The notes under the pieces are model-generated. The model worked only from the letters and a program-made list of their open reading frames with translations. It had not been told where the DNA came from and searched no databases. Shown here piece after piece: positions 1 to 6,044 of a DNA stretch of 8,725 nucleotides (the first letter of the stretch is position 1; every line of letters begins with the position of its first letter). The translations under genes and the position numbers were made by a program. The stretch comes from an uncultured Lachnospiraceae bacterium (GTDB taxonomy: Bacteria; Bacillota_A; Clostridia; Lachnospirales; Lachnospiraceae), in NCBI GenBank assembly GCA_905207905.1, contig CAJLNC010000102.1, positions 1-8,725 on the forward strand, written 5' to 3'.

Positions 1-310
1 TACAGTTGGGACACTTGTAAATATGATGGGTTTTCCGATCCTGGGCAATCCGCTTCTCCTTCTGAAATACAGATGCCACCCGCTCCTTGGCCTGCAGGTA
101 TTTGGCATTCTCCTGGTACCGCTTCTGGATATTTTTGGAAAACATCCTGAAATACACATAGACCAGCAGAAGCAAAATCACGGTATTCAAAAATCGGAAC
201 CTCAGAAACAGATTCAAAACCATCAAAACCAGGGAGGCCCCCAAAATAAATTTTGAAAAATCATCTGTCCCATATCTGCCGGACATAAACCTCATAAACC
301 GTTCCTTCAT
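1..310 (-). CDS. Membrane/zinc-ribbon protein, N-terminal part (cut by window edge)
   Basis: The 5' part of a gene reading leftward off the window; 103 codons are visible and the C-terminus is missing. The ATG at 310 follows an AAAGGTGG ribosome binding site with 8-nt spacing. Residues 1-18 hold a short basic/glycine segment (MSGRYGTDDFSKF). Two hydrophobic stretches follow at about 20-37 and 41-57, separated by an Arg-rich turn, so this is probably a small two-span membrane protein. Residues 58-95 form a charged, probably helical linker. The visible part ends in YKCPNC (Cys100, Cys103), which looks like the first CxxC knuckle of a C-terminal zinc ribbon. I recall uncharacterised Lachnospiraceae proteins with the same order (RYG motif, two membrane segments, CxxC ribbon), but no function is established that I know of. 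It lies 94 bp downstream of the histidine kinase and probably has its own promoter. Confidence 0.75.
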   Translation of the reverse strand, partial: MKERFMRFMSGRYGTDDFSKFILGASLVLMVLNLFLRFRFLNTVILLLLVYVYFRMFSKNIQKRYQENAKYLQAKERVASVFQKEKRIAQDRKTHHIYKCPNC

Positions 311-335
311 GAATAAATCCACCTTTCTTCAGGGC

Positions 336-376
336 ATTATAGAAAGTATGGTACCCCCAATCCAGATTTGTGTCAA
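336..376 (-). promoter_or_regulatory. Candidate promoter for the membrane/zinc-ribbon gene
   Basis: In the gap after the kinase stop codon, the minus strand carries a perfect -35 box TTGACA (371-376). A weak -10 TACCAT (348-353) follows at 17-bp spacing. A perfect TATAAT (336-341) also lies further downstream, but 29 bp from the TTGACA and so not its partner. Either -10 would start transcription 15-35 nt before the gene's ATG. I see no GC-rich terminator between the kinase and this gene, so read-through from the two-component operon is also possible. Confidence 0.45.
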
Positions 377-404
377 CAATCATAGAACAGAATTCACAGT
401 TTTT

Positions 405-2762
405 TTATAGTTCAGGAACTTCTGCCAGAGGAAACTGAAGTTTTGCCTGGAAGGAATCACCTTCCAGCGTCACCTCAAATCTGCCCTTCATCATCTCCGT
501 AAGACTCTTGGCAATGGAAAGCCCAAGACCGCTGCCCTCTGTATTGCGGCTTAAATCTCCCCGTACAAACCGCTCCTGAAGATCCTGAGCGCTGACCTGT
601 ATCCTTTGTCCGGATGTATTCTGAAAAATGATCTCTGCCGCCTGATCTGTCTTTTTCAGTTCCAGCACAACCTTCGTATCCTCCTGAGCATACTTTACAA
701 TATTTCCCAGAAGGTTTTCAAAGATTCGCCAAAGCTGCCGCCCGTCTGCCTCCACCAGCAGCGGTTCCTTCTCCAGCTTAAGGACTGCCTCCAGTTTCCG
801 TTCTTCCAGACGCTCTGCAAACTCTCCGTAAGCCTGCTGCAGCATCTGGGAAAGATTCAGCTTCTGAGGGTGAAGTTCAATATTTCCGGTGCTGATCTTG
901 CTGGCTTCGATCAGATCCTCCGTCAATTGCCGGAGTCTCTGAGATTTCTGTTCCAGCACTTTCAGATATTCGGAAGCTTTTGGATTGTTCAGCTCTTCCC
1001 GCTTTAACAGATCCACATAATTAATGATAGAAGTAAGGGGTGTCTTGATATCGTGGGATACATTGGTGATCAGCTCTGCTTTGAGCCGCTCATTTTTCAG
1101 CATAGAATCCACAGCACTCTGAAGACCGTCTCCCATCTCATTCACCGCCTGAGCCATCGCCAAGCTCTCTCCGGTCAGAAGTCTGGTGTCGATCTTATAG
1201 CTTAACTCGCCCTGAGACAGCTGGTTCAGCCCTTCCCAGACGCTCTGCTTGCCCACCTCGCTGCGCATCAGATACAGCAACACCGCCATATCAATGACTA
1301 CTGCCATCACCACGCCGGCAAAACCGAAAAATCCCAGAAAGAAAATATTTAATGCAAAGAAAATAATATACCCGAGCACCAGACGCTTCGAATTCCTCCT
1401 GGCACTGTACACCTGCCGACATCCTAAAATCACTGCATAGCAGACGCTGTTGCTCCACAGCGTCTGGGCCTTGTTCCGCCTCACCAGACTTAAGAAACAT
1501 GCCAGAAAGATCCAGTATTCTGCCACAAGAATCAGCAGACGGATATTCAGCCCTGTATACAGTCCTGCGTAATAGGAAAGTCCCAGCTGTCCATCCAGCC
1601 AGTCTGCCGCAAAATACAAAATGATCCCACCAATCAGGCTCAAGCCCACGGAAATCTCAGTGGGAATCCGGTCAAACCCGCTAAGCAGCGCCTCTTTATC
1701 CGGTCCCTTCCTTCCGGTGGTGGCAATGGCTGTTACTATCAGAAAAATCAGCAGCAGAATACAGCAAATCCCGATAATCAGGCTGGCTACTAAAATCGGC
1801 TCCCTCTTTTCAAAGGCCCGGTGCAGATCCTGAAGTCCGTCTCCAATCGGATAGGACAAATCTACTGCAATCAGCACTTTTTCCCCTGTGCCCAGAAACC
1901 GGGCACCGATAAACCAGTCGGAAGCCTCCTCGTTCATCACATATTCCGAATTGGCCACCATGATATTGAACCTGCGCTCGCCCTCATAGAGAAAGGACAA
2001 ATCTTCCCGGTTTTCCACCATCCGCTGAGCTGCCGAAAAACTTTTCACCCCCAGGTTGGTGTACCGCTGTCTGGTGGCAGTGTTCTCCACATAATACCCT
2101 ATATTGCTGGGAGCCTCGCTGTTCTCCTCACCCACCGGATACTCCAGGGCAGCGGTGTACTCCTGATATCTCCTGAAAATATCTCTGCTGGTAATACAGA
2201 GCATCTGATAATATTCCAGCAGCGCCAGAGGGGGCGTCACATTCATCCTTGCATAATCCGCAAGACTGCTCCCAGACACTGGCATCACCGTCTCCAGATC
2301 AGCGGACTGTGAAAAAAGCTGTCCGCCAATCTCATAATCCGACTTCTGAGAATCCATAAGATCCTGAATAACTTCTTCCATCTGAGACAGCCCGTTTTGA
2401 TAAAAATCCATCAGATCTTTGATCCGGTAAGTCAAATTCAGGTTCAAACTGGCAGGATCCCTTGTCCCGGAAGCGTACTGACGAATATCCACCTCCTGAT
2501 TCTCATCATACACTCCCCCCACCTCAAAAAGCTCCCGGTTCTCATCACTTTCAATTTTCTGGCGCACAGTCTGCTCTACCTGCTGAAAAAACACAGAAGT
2601 TTCCTCAAAACTCTTTCCCAGCTCTGACAGGCTGAAACTTCCTTCCATCCAATAAAAACCATTGGAAAGGCACAGCAGCAGAATACTCAGCAAAACTCCC
2701 TGAAGGATCCAATTAAACCATTTAAAGCCGGTTCTGTACCAGATCTGTTTGATATTCTTCAT
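405..2762 (-). CDS. Multi-span sensor histidine kinase of a two-component system
   Basis: A 785-residue membrane sensor kinase that should autophosphorylate on histidine and pass the phosphate to the regulator encoded just upstream. One membrane span (about 19-35) precedes a roughly 285-residue extracytoplasmic region (about 38-320). A cluster of five or so spans follows at about 322-346, 369-388, 405-427, 460-480 and 481-499. A HAMP-like linker (about 500-555) leads into the dimerisation helix with H-box NVSHDIKTP, phospho-acceptor His570. The ATPase domain has the N-box FENLLGNIVKYA (Asn683, Asn687) and the G-box TEGSGLGLSIAKSL (741-754), so the catalytic core looks intact. I chose the ATG at 2762 because AAGGAG lies 9 nt upstream; the upstream in-frame TTG at 2804 has no suitably spaced site. 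It starts 53 bp after the regulator stop. The extracellular region matches no sensor family I can name and the ligand is unknown. Confidence 0.95.
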   Translation of the reverse strand: MKNIKQIWYRTGFKWFNWILQGVLLSILLLCLSNGFYWMEGSFSLSELGKSFEETSVFFQQVEQTVRQKIESDENRELFEVGGVYDENQEVDIRQYASGTRDPASLNLNLTYRIKDLMDFYQNGLSQMEEVIQDLMDSQKSDYEIGGQLFSQSADLETVMPVSGSSLADYARMNVTPPLALLEYYQMLCITSRDIFRRYQEYTAALEYPVGEENSEAPSNIGYYVENTATRQRYTNLGVKSFSAAQRMVENREDLSFLYEGERRFNIMVANSEYVMNEEASDWFIGARFLGTGEKVLIAVDLSYPIGDGLQDLHRAFEKREPILVASLIIGICCILLLIFLIVTAIATTGRKGPDKEALLSGFDRIPTEISVGLSLIGGIILYFAADWLDGQLGLSYYAGLYTGLNIRLLILVAEYWIFLACFLSLVRRNKAQTLWSNSVCYAVILGCRQVYSARRNSKRLVLGYIIFFALNIFFLGFFGFAGVVMAVVIDMAVLLYLMRSEVGKQSVWEGLNQLSQGELSYKIDTRLLTGESLAMAQAVNEMGDGLQSAVDSMLKNERLKAELITNVSHDIKTPLTSIINYVDLLKREELNNPKASEYLKVLEQKSQRLRQLTEDLIEASKISTGNIELHPQKLNLSQMLQQAYGEFAERLEERKLEAVLKLEKEPLLVEADGRQLWRIFENLLGNIVKYAQEDTKVVLELKKTDQAAEIIFQNTSGQRIQVSAQDLQERFVRGDLSRNTEGSGLGLSIAKSLTEMMKGRFEVTLEGDSFQAKLQFPLAEVPEL

Positions 2763-2815
2763 AAATCGGTGCTCCTTGTTTCCCTTCTGTAAAATACGTC
2801 CCAATCTCCGGAAGG

Positions 2816-3517
2816 TTATGAAATATTCTCAATCTTATACCCAATCCCCCACATTACCTTCAGATACCTGGGATTCTTGGGATCAATCTCAATCTTTTCC
2901 CGGATGTGACGGATGTGGACGGTCACGGTATTGTCTGCGCAGAAAGCCTCCTCCTTCCAGATCTGCTCATAGATCTGGTCAATAGAGAACACCTTTCCCT
3001 TATTCATGATCAGCAGCAGCAGGATATTGTACTCAATCCTGGTGAGCTTAACCGGCTCCCCATCCACAGTCACTTCCTTGCGTTCATCATTTACCATCAG
3101 CCCTCCGGTGCGGTAAACGTGCTCCTCCTCCCTGGCCTCCTGAATGGTGCCAAGAGTGGTATACCGACGGAGCTGAGATTTTACCCTGGCCACCAACTCC
3201 AAAGGATTGAAGGGCTTTGTCACATAATCGTCCGCCCCGATATTCAGTCCCAAAATCTTATCGCTGTCCTGAGATTTGGCTGACAGAATGATAATGGGAA
3301 TGCTGCTCTCCTCGCGGATCTTCAAAGTGGCGTGGATACCGTCCATCTCCGGCATCATCAAATCCAGAATCAAAAGATGGATCTTCTCCTTCTTCATCAG
3401 TTCCAGAGCCTGTTTGCCGTCATAGGCTTTGAACACCTGATATCCTTCCTGCATCAGATAGATCTCCACTGCATCAACAATCTCTTTTTCATCGTCACAA
3501 ACTAAAATATTATACAT
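2816..3517 (-). CDS. OmpR/PhoB-family response regulator
   Basis: A 233-residue cytoplasmic transcription regulator, first gene of the two-component operon. The receiver domain (about 2-117) has the acidic pair Asp8/Asp9, phospho-acceptor Asp52 in LILDLMMPEMDG, the switch residue Ser79 and the conserved Lys101 in DDYVTKPF. After a linker (about 118-133) comes a winged-helix DNA-binding domain (about 134-231) with the typical VTVHIRHIREKIE recognition helix and the RYLKVMWGIGYKIE wing. Every residue needed for phosphorylation is present. The ATG at 3517 follows AAGGGGGAG and begins MYNILVCDDE, the usual start of the fold. The open frame extends 57 codons upstream, but that part is basic, low in conserved features and covers an inverted-repeat region, so I treat it as non-coding. 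The partner kinase follows after 53 bp. Target genes are not evident; autoregulation at the repeat-rich upstream region is possible. Confidence 0.97.
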   Translation of the reverse strand: MYNILVCDDEKEIVDAVEIYLMQEGYQVFKAYDGKQALELMKKEKIHLLILDLMMPEMDGIHATLKIREESSIPIIILSAKSQDSDKILGLNIGADDYVTKPFNPLELVARVKSQLRRYTTLGTIQEAREEEHVYRTGGLMVNDERKEVTVDGEPVKLTRIEYNILLLLIMNKGKVFSIDQIYEQIWKEEAFCADNTVTVHIRHIREKIEIDPKNPRYLKVMWGIGYKIENIS

Positions 3518-3577
3518 CTTGCTCCCCCTTGTATCTGCAAAATTATTTTCTGCTCTCCTCCTGGAATCCGCGCTTTT

Positions 3578-3605
3578 CTTATATTTTTTATGGGGATGCT
3601 GCAAA
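3578..3605 (-). promoter_or_regulatory. Weak candidate promoter for the two-component operon
   Basis: On the minus strand, TATAAG (3578-3583, five of six matches to the -10 consensus) lies 16 bp after TTTGCA (3600-3605, a poor -35). The -35 falls inside one arm of the 19-bp inverted repeat. This would give a leader of about 55 nt before the regulator ATG. The weak -35 would fit an activator-dependent or autoregulated promoter, but that is inference. Confidence 0.3.
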
Positions 3606-3713
3606 ATACTAATCCCGGTGGATTTTCGGTGTGCTTTTTCAAAAAACAGATTCGTTTTCAGAAAAAACACCCGAAAGGGTACCGCCAAAGATGGTTTGCA
3701 TCATCCCCATAAA
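3587..3713. repeat. 127-bp unit with 19-bp terminal inverted repeats
   Basis: On the plus strand the left arm TTTATGGGGATGCTGCAAA (3587-3605) is the reverse complement of the right arm TTTGCATCATCCCCATAAA (3695-3713), with one mismatch in 19. The 89 bp between them are not repeated in the window and code for nothing convincing. If the TA at each outer end is counted as a target duplication, the unit resembles a small non-autonomous element (MITE). Alternatively it is a long-range RNA stem or a regulator-binding region. Only one copy is visible, so mobility cannot be shown from this window. Confidence 0.6.
3662..3683 (-). terminator. Possible intrinsic terminator or attenuator
   Basis: In minus-strand RNA, GGUACCC-UUUC-GGGUGUU forms a short stem (three G-C pairs, one A-U, and G-U wobbles) followed at once by a run of U. 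The stem is weak. It lies inside the 19-bp inverted-repeat unit, about 195 nt after the pyk stop and 145 nt before the regulator ATG. It could end the pyk transcript or attenuate transcription entering the two-component operon. Confidence 0.35.
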
Positions 3714-3877
3714 GCAAACTGCCCCCGCCGGACCACACAGTTTCTTTCTTTAGTCTAGCAGAGGCAGTTTAAGAACACCCGTAAAAAATTATTAAATTTT
3801 CCTTAAGTCCCAAAAGCGCTCTATTCTATGGATTTCCTGTTCCTTATTTCTACTTATTTTTCATACTATTTTTCTTC

Positions 3878-5308
3878 TTATTTTGCCTCCATCACATGAA
3901 GCATATTGGTCATGTTACCCTTTCCCCGAACCAAGTTCGTGGAGGGATCTCCTGCTGTGAACACCACCATATCTCCGGATTCCACCAGCTTTTCCCGCTT
4001 CACCACATACATGGCATGAGAGATAATGTTCTCTGTAGAATCCTCCTGGTAACCCCGAAGAGGCTTTACTCCCCAGTCGATCATCATTTTCCTCTGAGCC
4101 CGCTCATTGGGCGTCACCGCGTAAATGGGCGCTTTGGGGCGGATGTTGGACACCAATCTGGCTGTCTGGCCGGACATGGTGGGGGTAACAATGCACTTGG
4201 CATGGACATGGGAGGCGGTCTGCACCGCTGCTACTCCCACAGCGCTGGAAACGCTGGCTCCTTTTAACATCTCATAATCGGGAATCTCATATTTGAGTTT
4301 GCTCTCTGTATACTCTGCAATCTTGACCATTGTCTTTAATGCTTCCACCGGGTATTTTCCCATGGCAGTCTCTCCGGAAAGCATAATGGCATCTGTGCTC
4401 TGATTGATCGCATTGGCCACATCCGTTACCTCTGCCCTGGTGGGCCTGGGATTGCGGATCATAGAATCCAGCATCTGAGTGGCTACGATCACCGGCTTGT
4501 ACTGGGAATTGCACTTATCAATGATCAGCTTCTGATAATAGGGAACCTCATAGGCAGGGATCTCCACGCCCATATCCCCTCTGGCCACCATGGCTCCGTC
4601 CGCATACCGGATAATCTCATCAATATGCTCCAGCCCTTCTGCATTTTCCACCTTGGCGATCACATCAATGTGCTCCGCATCGTGTTCCTTCAGTATTTTC
4701 TTGATCTCTTTGATGGCCTTTGCGTTCCGCACAAAGGAAGCCGCGATAAAATCAATGTCCTGCTCAATGCCAAAGAGAATATCCTGACGATCCTTCTCCG
4801 TGATGGCAGGCAGATGGATCACTACATTGGGCAGGTTGATTCCCTTGCGCTCCCCCAGTTCTCCTCCATTGTCCACCCGGCAGATCACATCTGTATCTGT
4901 CACCTCGACGACCGTCATCTCAATCAGACCGTCATCAATGAGCACCCGGTTTCCTGGAACCAGATCCCTGGGAAGATCCTGGTAGGTCTGCGTACAGATC
5001 TGAGCATTTCCCTCCAGCTCTCTGGTGGTGAGCGTAAAAGTCTGTCCCTCCTTCAGGGTAACCTTTTTCCCCCCTTCCAGACACCCGGTGCGGATTTCCG
5101 GTCCCTTGGTATCCAGCAGGATGGCCACCGGCTTTTTCAATTCAGCCCGGACACTCTTTAAAAGATCCATCCTGGCTTTCTGCTCCTCATAGCTTCCATG
5201 AGAAAAATTAAACCGGGCCACGTCCATTCCGTTTTCAACCAGAGCCTTCATAATCTCCCGATTGTCAGAATTAGGACCCATGGTGCAGATTATCTTTGTC
5301 TTTTTCAT
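3878..5308 (-). CDS. pyk: Pyruvate kinase
   Basis: Transfers phosphate from phosphoenolpyruvate to ADP, giving pyruvate and ATP in the cytoplasm: the last step of glycolysis. The 476 residues follow the family from end to end. Visible elements include the N-terminal TKIICTMGP, the substrate/phosphate region ARFNFSHG (Arg32, Asn34, Ser36), LLDTKGPEIRTG (Asp66, Lys68), the B-domain, the catalytic IAKVENAEG (Lys219, Glu221), the metal-binding GDMGVEI (Asp245), ATQML (Thr277) and SGETAMGKYP. The C-terminal regulatory domain begins near residue 340. The protein stops after HVMEAK, so it lacks the extra C-terminal PEP-utiliser-like domain of the longer Bacillus enzymes. The ATG at 5308 has AGAAGGGAG 8 nt upstream. 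It lies 109 bp after the glyoxalase-like gene on the same strand and is probably transcribed with it from the promoter at 5893-5921. Confidence 0.99.
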   Translation of the reverse strand: MKKTKIICTMGPNSDNREIMKALVENGMDVARFNFSHGSYEEQKARMDLLKSVRAELKKPVAILLDTKGPEIRTGCLEGGKKVTLKEGQTFTLTTRELEGNAQICTQTYQDLPRDLVPGNRVLIDDGLIEMTVVEVTDTDVICRVDNGGELGERKGINLPNVVIHLPAITEKDRQDILFGIEQDIDFIAASFVRNAKAIKEIKKILKEHDAEHIDVIAKVENAEGLEHIDEIIRYADGAMVARGDMGVEIPAYEVPYYQKLIIDKCNSQYKPVIVATQMLDSMIRNPRPTRAEVTDVANAINQSTDAIMLSGETAMGKYPVEALKTMVKIAEYTESKLKYEIPDYEMLKGASVSSAVGVAAVQTASHVHAKCIVTPTMSGQTARLVSNIRPKAPIYAVTPNERAQRKMMIDWGVKPLRGYQEDSTENIISHAMYVVKREKLVESGDMVVFTAGDPSTNLVRGKGNMTNMLHVMEAK

Positions 5309-5382
5309 TCTTCCGTCTCCCTTCTAAAACACCCGCCCAAACGGCCAGCTCCGCCTGCTTACTGCTCACTGTCTAAAATACA

Positions 5383-5400
5383 GGAAGCAAACGGGCTTCC
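5383..5400 (-). promoter_or_regulatory. Hairpin between gloA and pyk
   Basis: A perfect 6-bp stem with a 6-nt loop, GGAAGC-CCGTTT-GCTTCC on the minus strand, sits just after the gloA stop. The following TGTATTTTAG is only mildly U-rich, so this is at best a leaky terminator. An RNA-processing or 3'-end-protecting hairpin that lets pyk and gloA mRNA levels differ is equally possible. TTGGGA (5398-5403) and TATTTT, 17 bp apart, overlap it and could be a weak internal pyk promoter; I rate that low. Confidence 0.4.
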
Positions 5401-5417
5401 CAATTCAGCCAGCCTTC

Positions 5418-5789
5418 TTACTGTTTCTCCGGAACGATCTCAAGCCAGTAGCCGTCCGGGTCAGTGATAAAATAGATCCCCATCTGCGGGTTTTCAAAGC
5501 AGATGCAGCCCATCTCTTTGTGCTTCTGGTAGGCTGCCTCATAATCATCTGTGTGAAATGCCAGATGAAATTCGCACTCTCCCAGATCGTAGGCTGTCGG
5601 ATGATCCTTCAGCCAGGTCAGCTCCAGCTGAAAATCCGTGGTATCATTTCCAACATAGACAATGATAAAGGAGCCGTCAGGGGCAGTAATCCTTCTTTGT
5701 TCCTTCAGACCCAACGCTTCCTTATAAAAGGCCAGGGAGCGATCCAAATCTGCAACATTATAGTTTTCATGATACATCCTGAATTTCAT
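5418..5789 (-). CDS. gloA: Glyoxalase I-like (VOC family) protein
   Basis: A 123-residue cytoplasmic protein with two beta-alpha-beta-beta-beta modules of the vicinal oxygen chelate fold (about 4-58 and 71-120). It most resembles lactoylglutathione lyase, which isomerises the methylglyoxal-thiol hemithioacetal. Aligned by eye to E. coli GloA, all four metal ligands are kept: His7 (MYHENYNV), Glu56 (LELTW), His75 (EFHLAF) and Glu117 (WLEIVPE). The family motifs DLDRSLAFYKEALGL and ITDPDGYWLEIVPE are clear. It is slightly shorter than the E. coli enzyme. Many clostridia lack glutathione, so the thiol cofactor may differ, and other VOC activities cannot be excluded. The ATG at 5789 has AGGAGG 6 nt upstream. 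Its own consensus promoter and long leader precede it, and pyk follows, which fits protection from methylglyoxal made during rapid glycolysis. Confidence 0.88.
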   Translation of the reverse strand: MKFRMYHENYNVADLDRSLAFYKEALGLKEQRRITAPDGSFIIVYVGNDTTDFQLELTWLKDHPTAYDLGECEFHLAFHTDDYEAAYQKHKEMGCICFENPQMGIYFITDPDGYWLEIVPEKQ

Positions 5790-5805
5790 AAGTTTCCTCC
5801 TGATT

Positions 5806-5886
5806 TTATTCTCTTCTTCTGTCCTGCATACAGCATTTTGAAGGATTTTCTCCTGCCATCATGCAATGCACTTCTTTTCTATCCTG
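5806..5886 (-). promoter_or_regulatory. Structured leader of the gloA-pyk transcript
   Basis: From the predicted start near 5886 the mRNA leader is about 97 nt, long for a simple gene. It contains an irregular hairpin: TGCAT pairs with ATGCA on the outside, GCAT with ATGC inside, and AGGA-GAAAA-TCCT at the tip. An 18-codon frame (ATG 5862 to TAA 5806) lies in it but has no good ribosome binding site. No known riboswitch class is recognised. Confidence 0.3.
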
Positions 5887-5892
5887 GTATGA

Positions 5893-5921
5893 ATTATAAT
5901 CACTTTTTTGAAACTTGTCTA
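5893..5921 (-). promoter_or_regulatory. Sigma-A promoter for gloA-pyk
   Basis: The minus strand shows -35 TAGACA (5916-5921, five of six consensus bases), a spacer of exactly 17 bp and a perfect -10 TATAAT (5893-5898). The start point is expected near 5886. No other promoter of this quality lies upstream of gloA, and the spacing and match suggest strong expression suited to a glycolytic operon. Confidence 0.8.
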
Positions 5922-5959
5922 CCCTGGGATTTAATCCTTGCCATTCCTTAACCAATTGG
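5922..5959. promoter_or_regulatory. Candidate operator sites in the divergent promoter island
   Basis: The 16 bp between the two opposed -35 boxes contain the odd palindrome GGATT-T-AATCC (5927-5937), ending next to the malQ -35. A second perfect palindrome, CCAATTGG (5952-5959), lies in the malQ spacer just before its -10. Either could bind a dimeric regulator; the first is placed to act on both promoters. I do not recognise either as a consensus site of a named regulator, and short palindromes occur by chance. Confidence 0.35.
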
Positions 5960-5966
5960 ATATAAT
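5938..5966 (+). promoter_or_regulatory. Sigma-A promoter for malQ-plsC
   Basis: The plus strand shows -35 TTGCCA (5938-5943, five of six), a 17-bp spacer and a perfect -10 TATAAT (5961-5966). The start point is expected at about 5972-5974. This places the in-frame ATG at 5970 at or before the transcript start, which supports the downstream ATG at 6045 as the true malQ start. Confidence 0.8.
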
Positions 5967-5973
5967 TGCATGG

Positions 5974-6012
5974 GAGAGAGAAAGTTCCAGACAGAACCAA
6001 TCGTTCTCTCTC
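5974..6012 (+). promoter_or_regulatory. 5'-terminal stem-loop in the malQ mRNA leader
   Basis: GAGAGAGAA (5974-5982) is perfectly complementary to TTCTCTCTC (6004-6012), and two G-U pairs could extend it outward. Inside the loop GTTC (5984-5987) pairs with GAAC (5994-5997) over CAGACA. The structure begins at the predicted first transcribed bases and ends about 20 nt before the malQ ribosome binding site. It therefore could protect the mRNA 5' end from decay, or act in regulation without hiding the start codon. Confidence 0.55.
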
Positions 6013-6044
6013 TTCTATTTTCTAAAGATAAGGATGGAATAATT

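Larger units (their letters stand above)
3518..3877. other. Repeat-rich intergenic region between pyk and the response regulator
   Basis: A 360-bp stretch with no convincing gene. From the pyk side it holds an A/T-rich part (about 3781-3877) with a purely A/T hairpin AAAATT-TAAT-AATTTT at 3785-3800. Next come an inverted repeat AAACTGCC/GGCAGTTT (3716-3723 and 3763-3770) and a 127-bp unit bounded by 19-bp inverted repeats (3587-3713). The last part is a purine-rich leader to the regulator, with an extra unused AGGAGGAG before the real ribosome binding site. The gap must contain both the end of the pyk transcript and the promoter of the two-component operon. Neither is unambiguous from sequence. 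Confidence 0.7.

Noticed and set aside
1821..2312. 163-codon plus-strand frame opposite the histidine kinase
   Set aside because: Opposes the extracytoplasmic region of the kinase, shows no recognisable domain, and starts with no ribosome binding site.
2763..2804. Longer histidine kinase start at the TTG at 2804
   Set aside because: No ribosome binding site at proper distance, whereas the ATG at 2762 has AAGGAG 9 nt upstream and begins directly before the first membrane segment.
3518..3688. 57-residue N-terminal extension of the response regulator
   Set aside because: The receiver domain starts at MYNILVCDDE; the extension is basic and featureless and overlaps the inverted-repeat unit and candidate promoter.
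4625..5161. 178-codon plus-strand frame opposite pyk
   Set aside because: Lies wholly within pyruvate kinase on the other strand; composition is that of an antisense shadow.
5952..5959. CCAATTGG as a binding site for a named regulator
   Set aside because: It is an 8-bp palindrome of a kind that arises by chance and I cannot match it to a known consensus, so it is listed only as part of a candidate operator region.
5970..6044. Upstream malQ start at the ATG at 5970
   Set aside because: It lies at or before the predicted transcription start and has no ribosome binding site; its codons overlap the 5' stem-loop.
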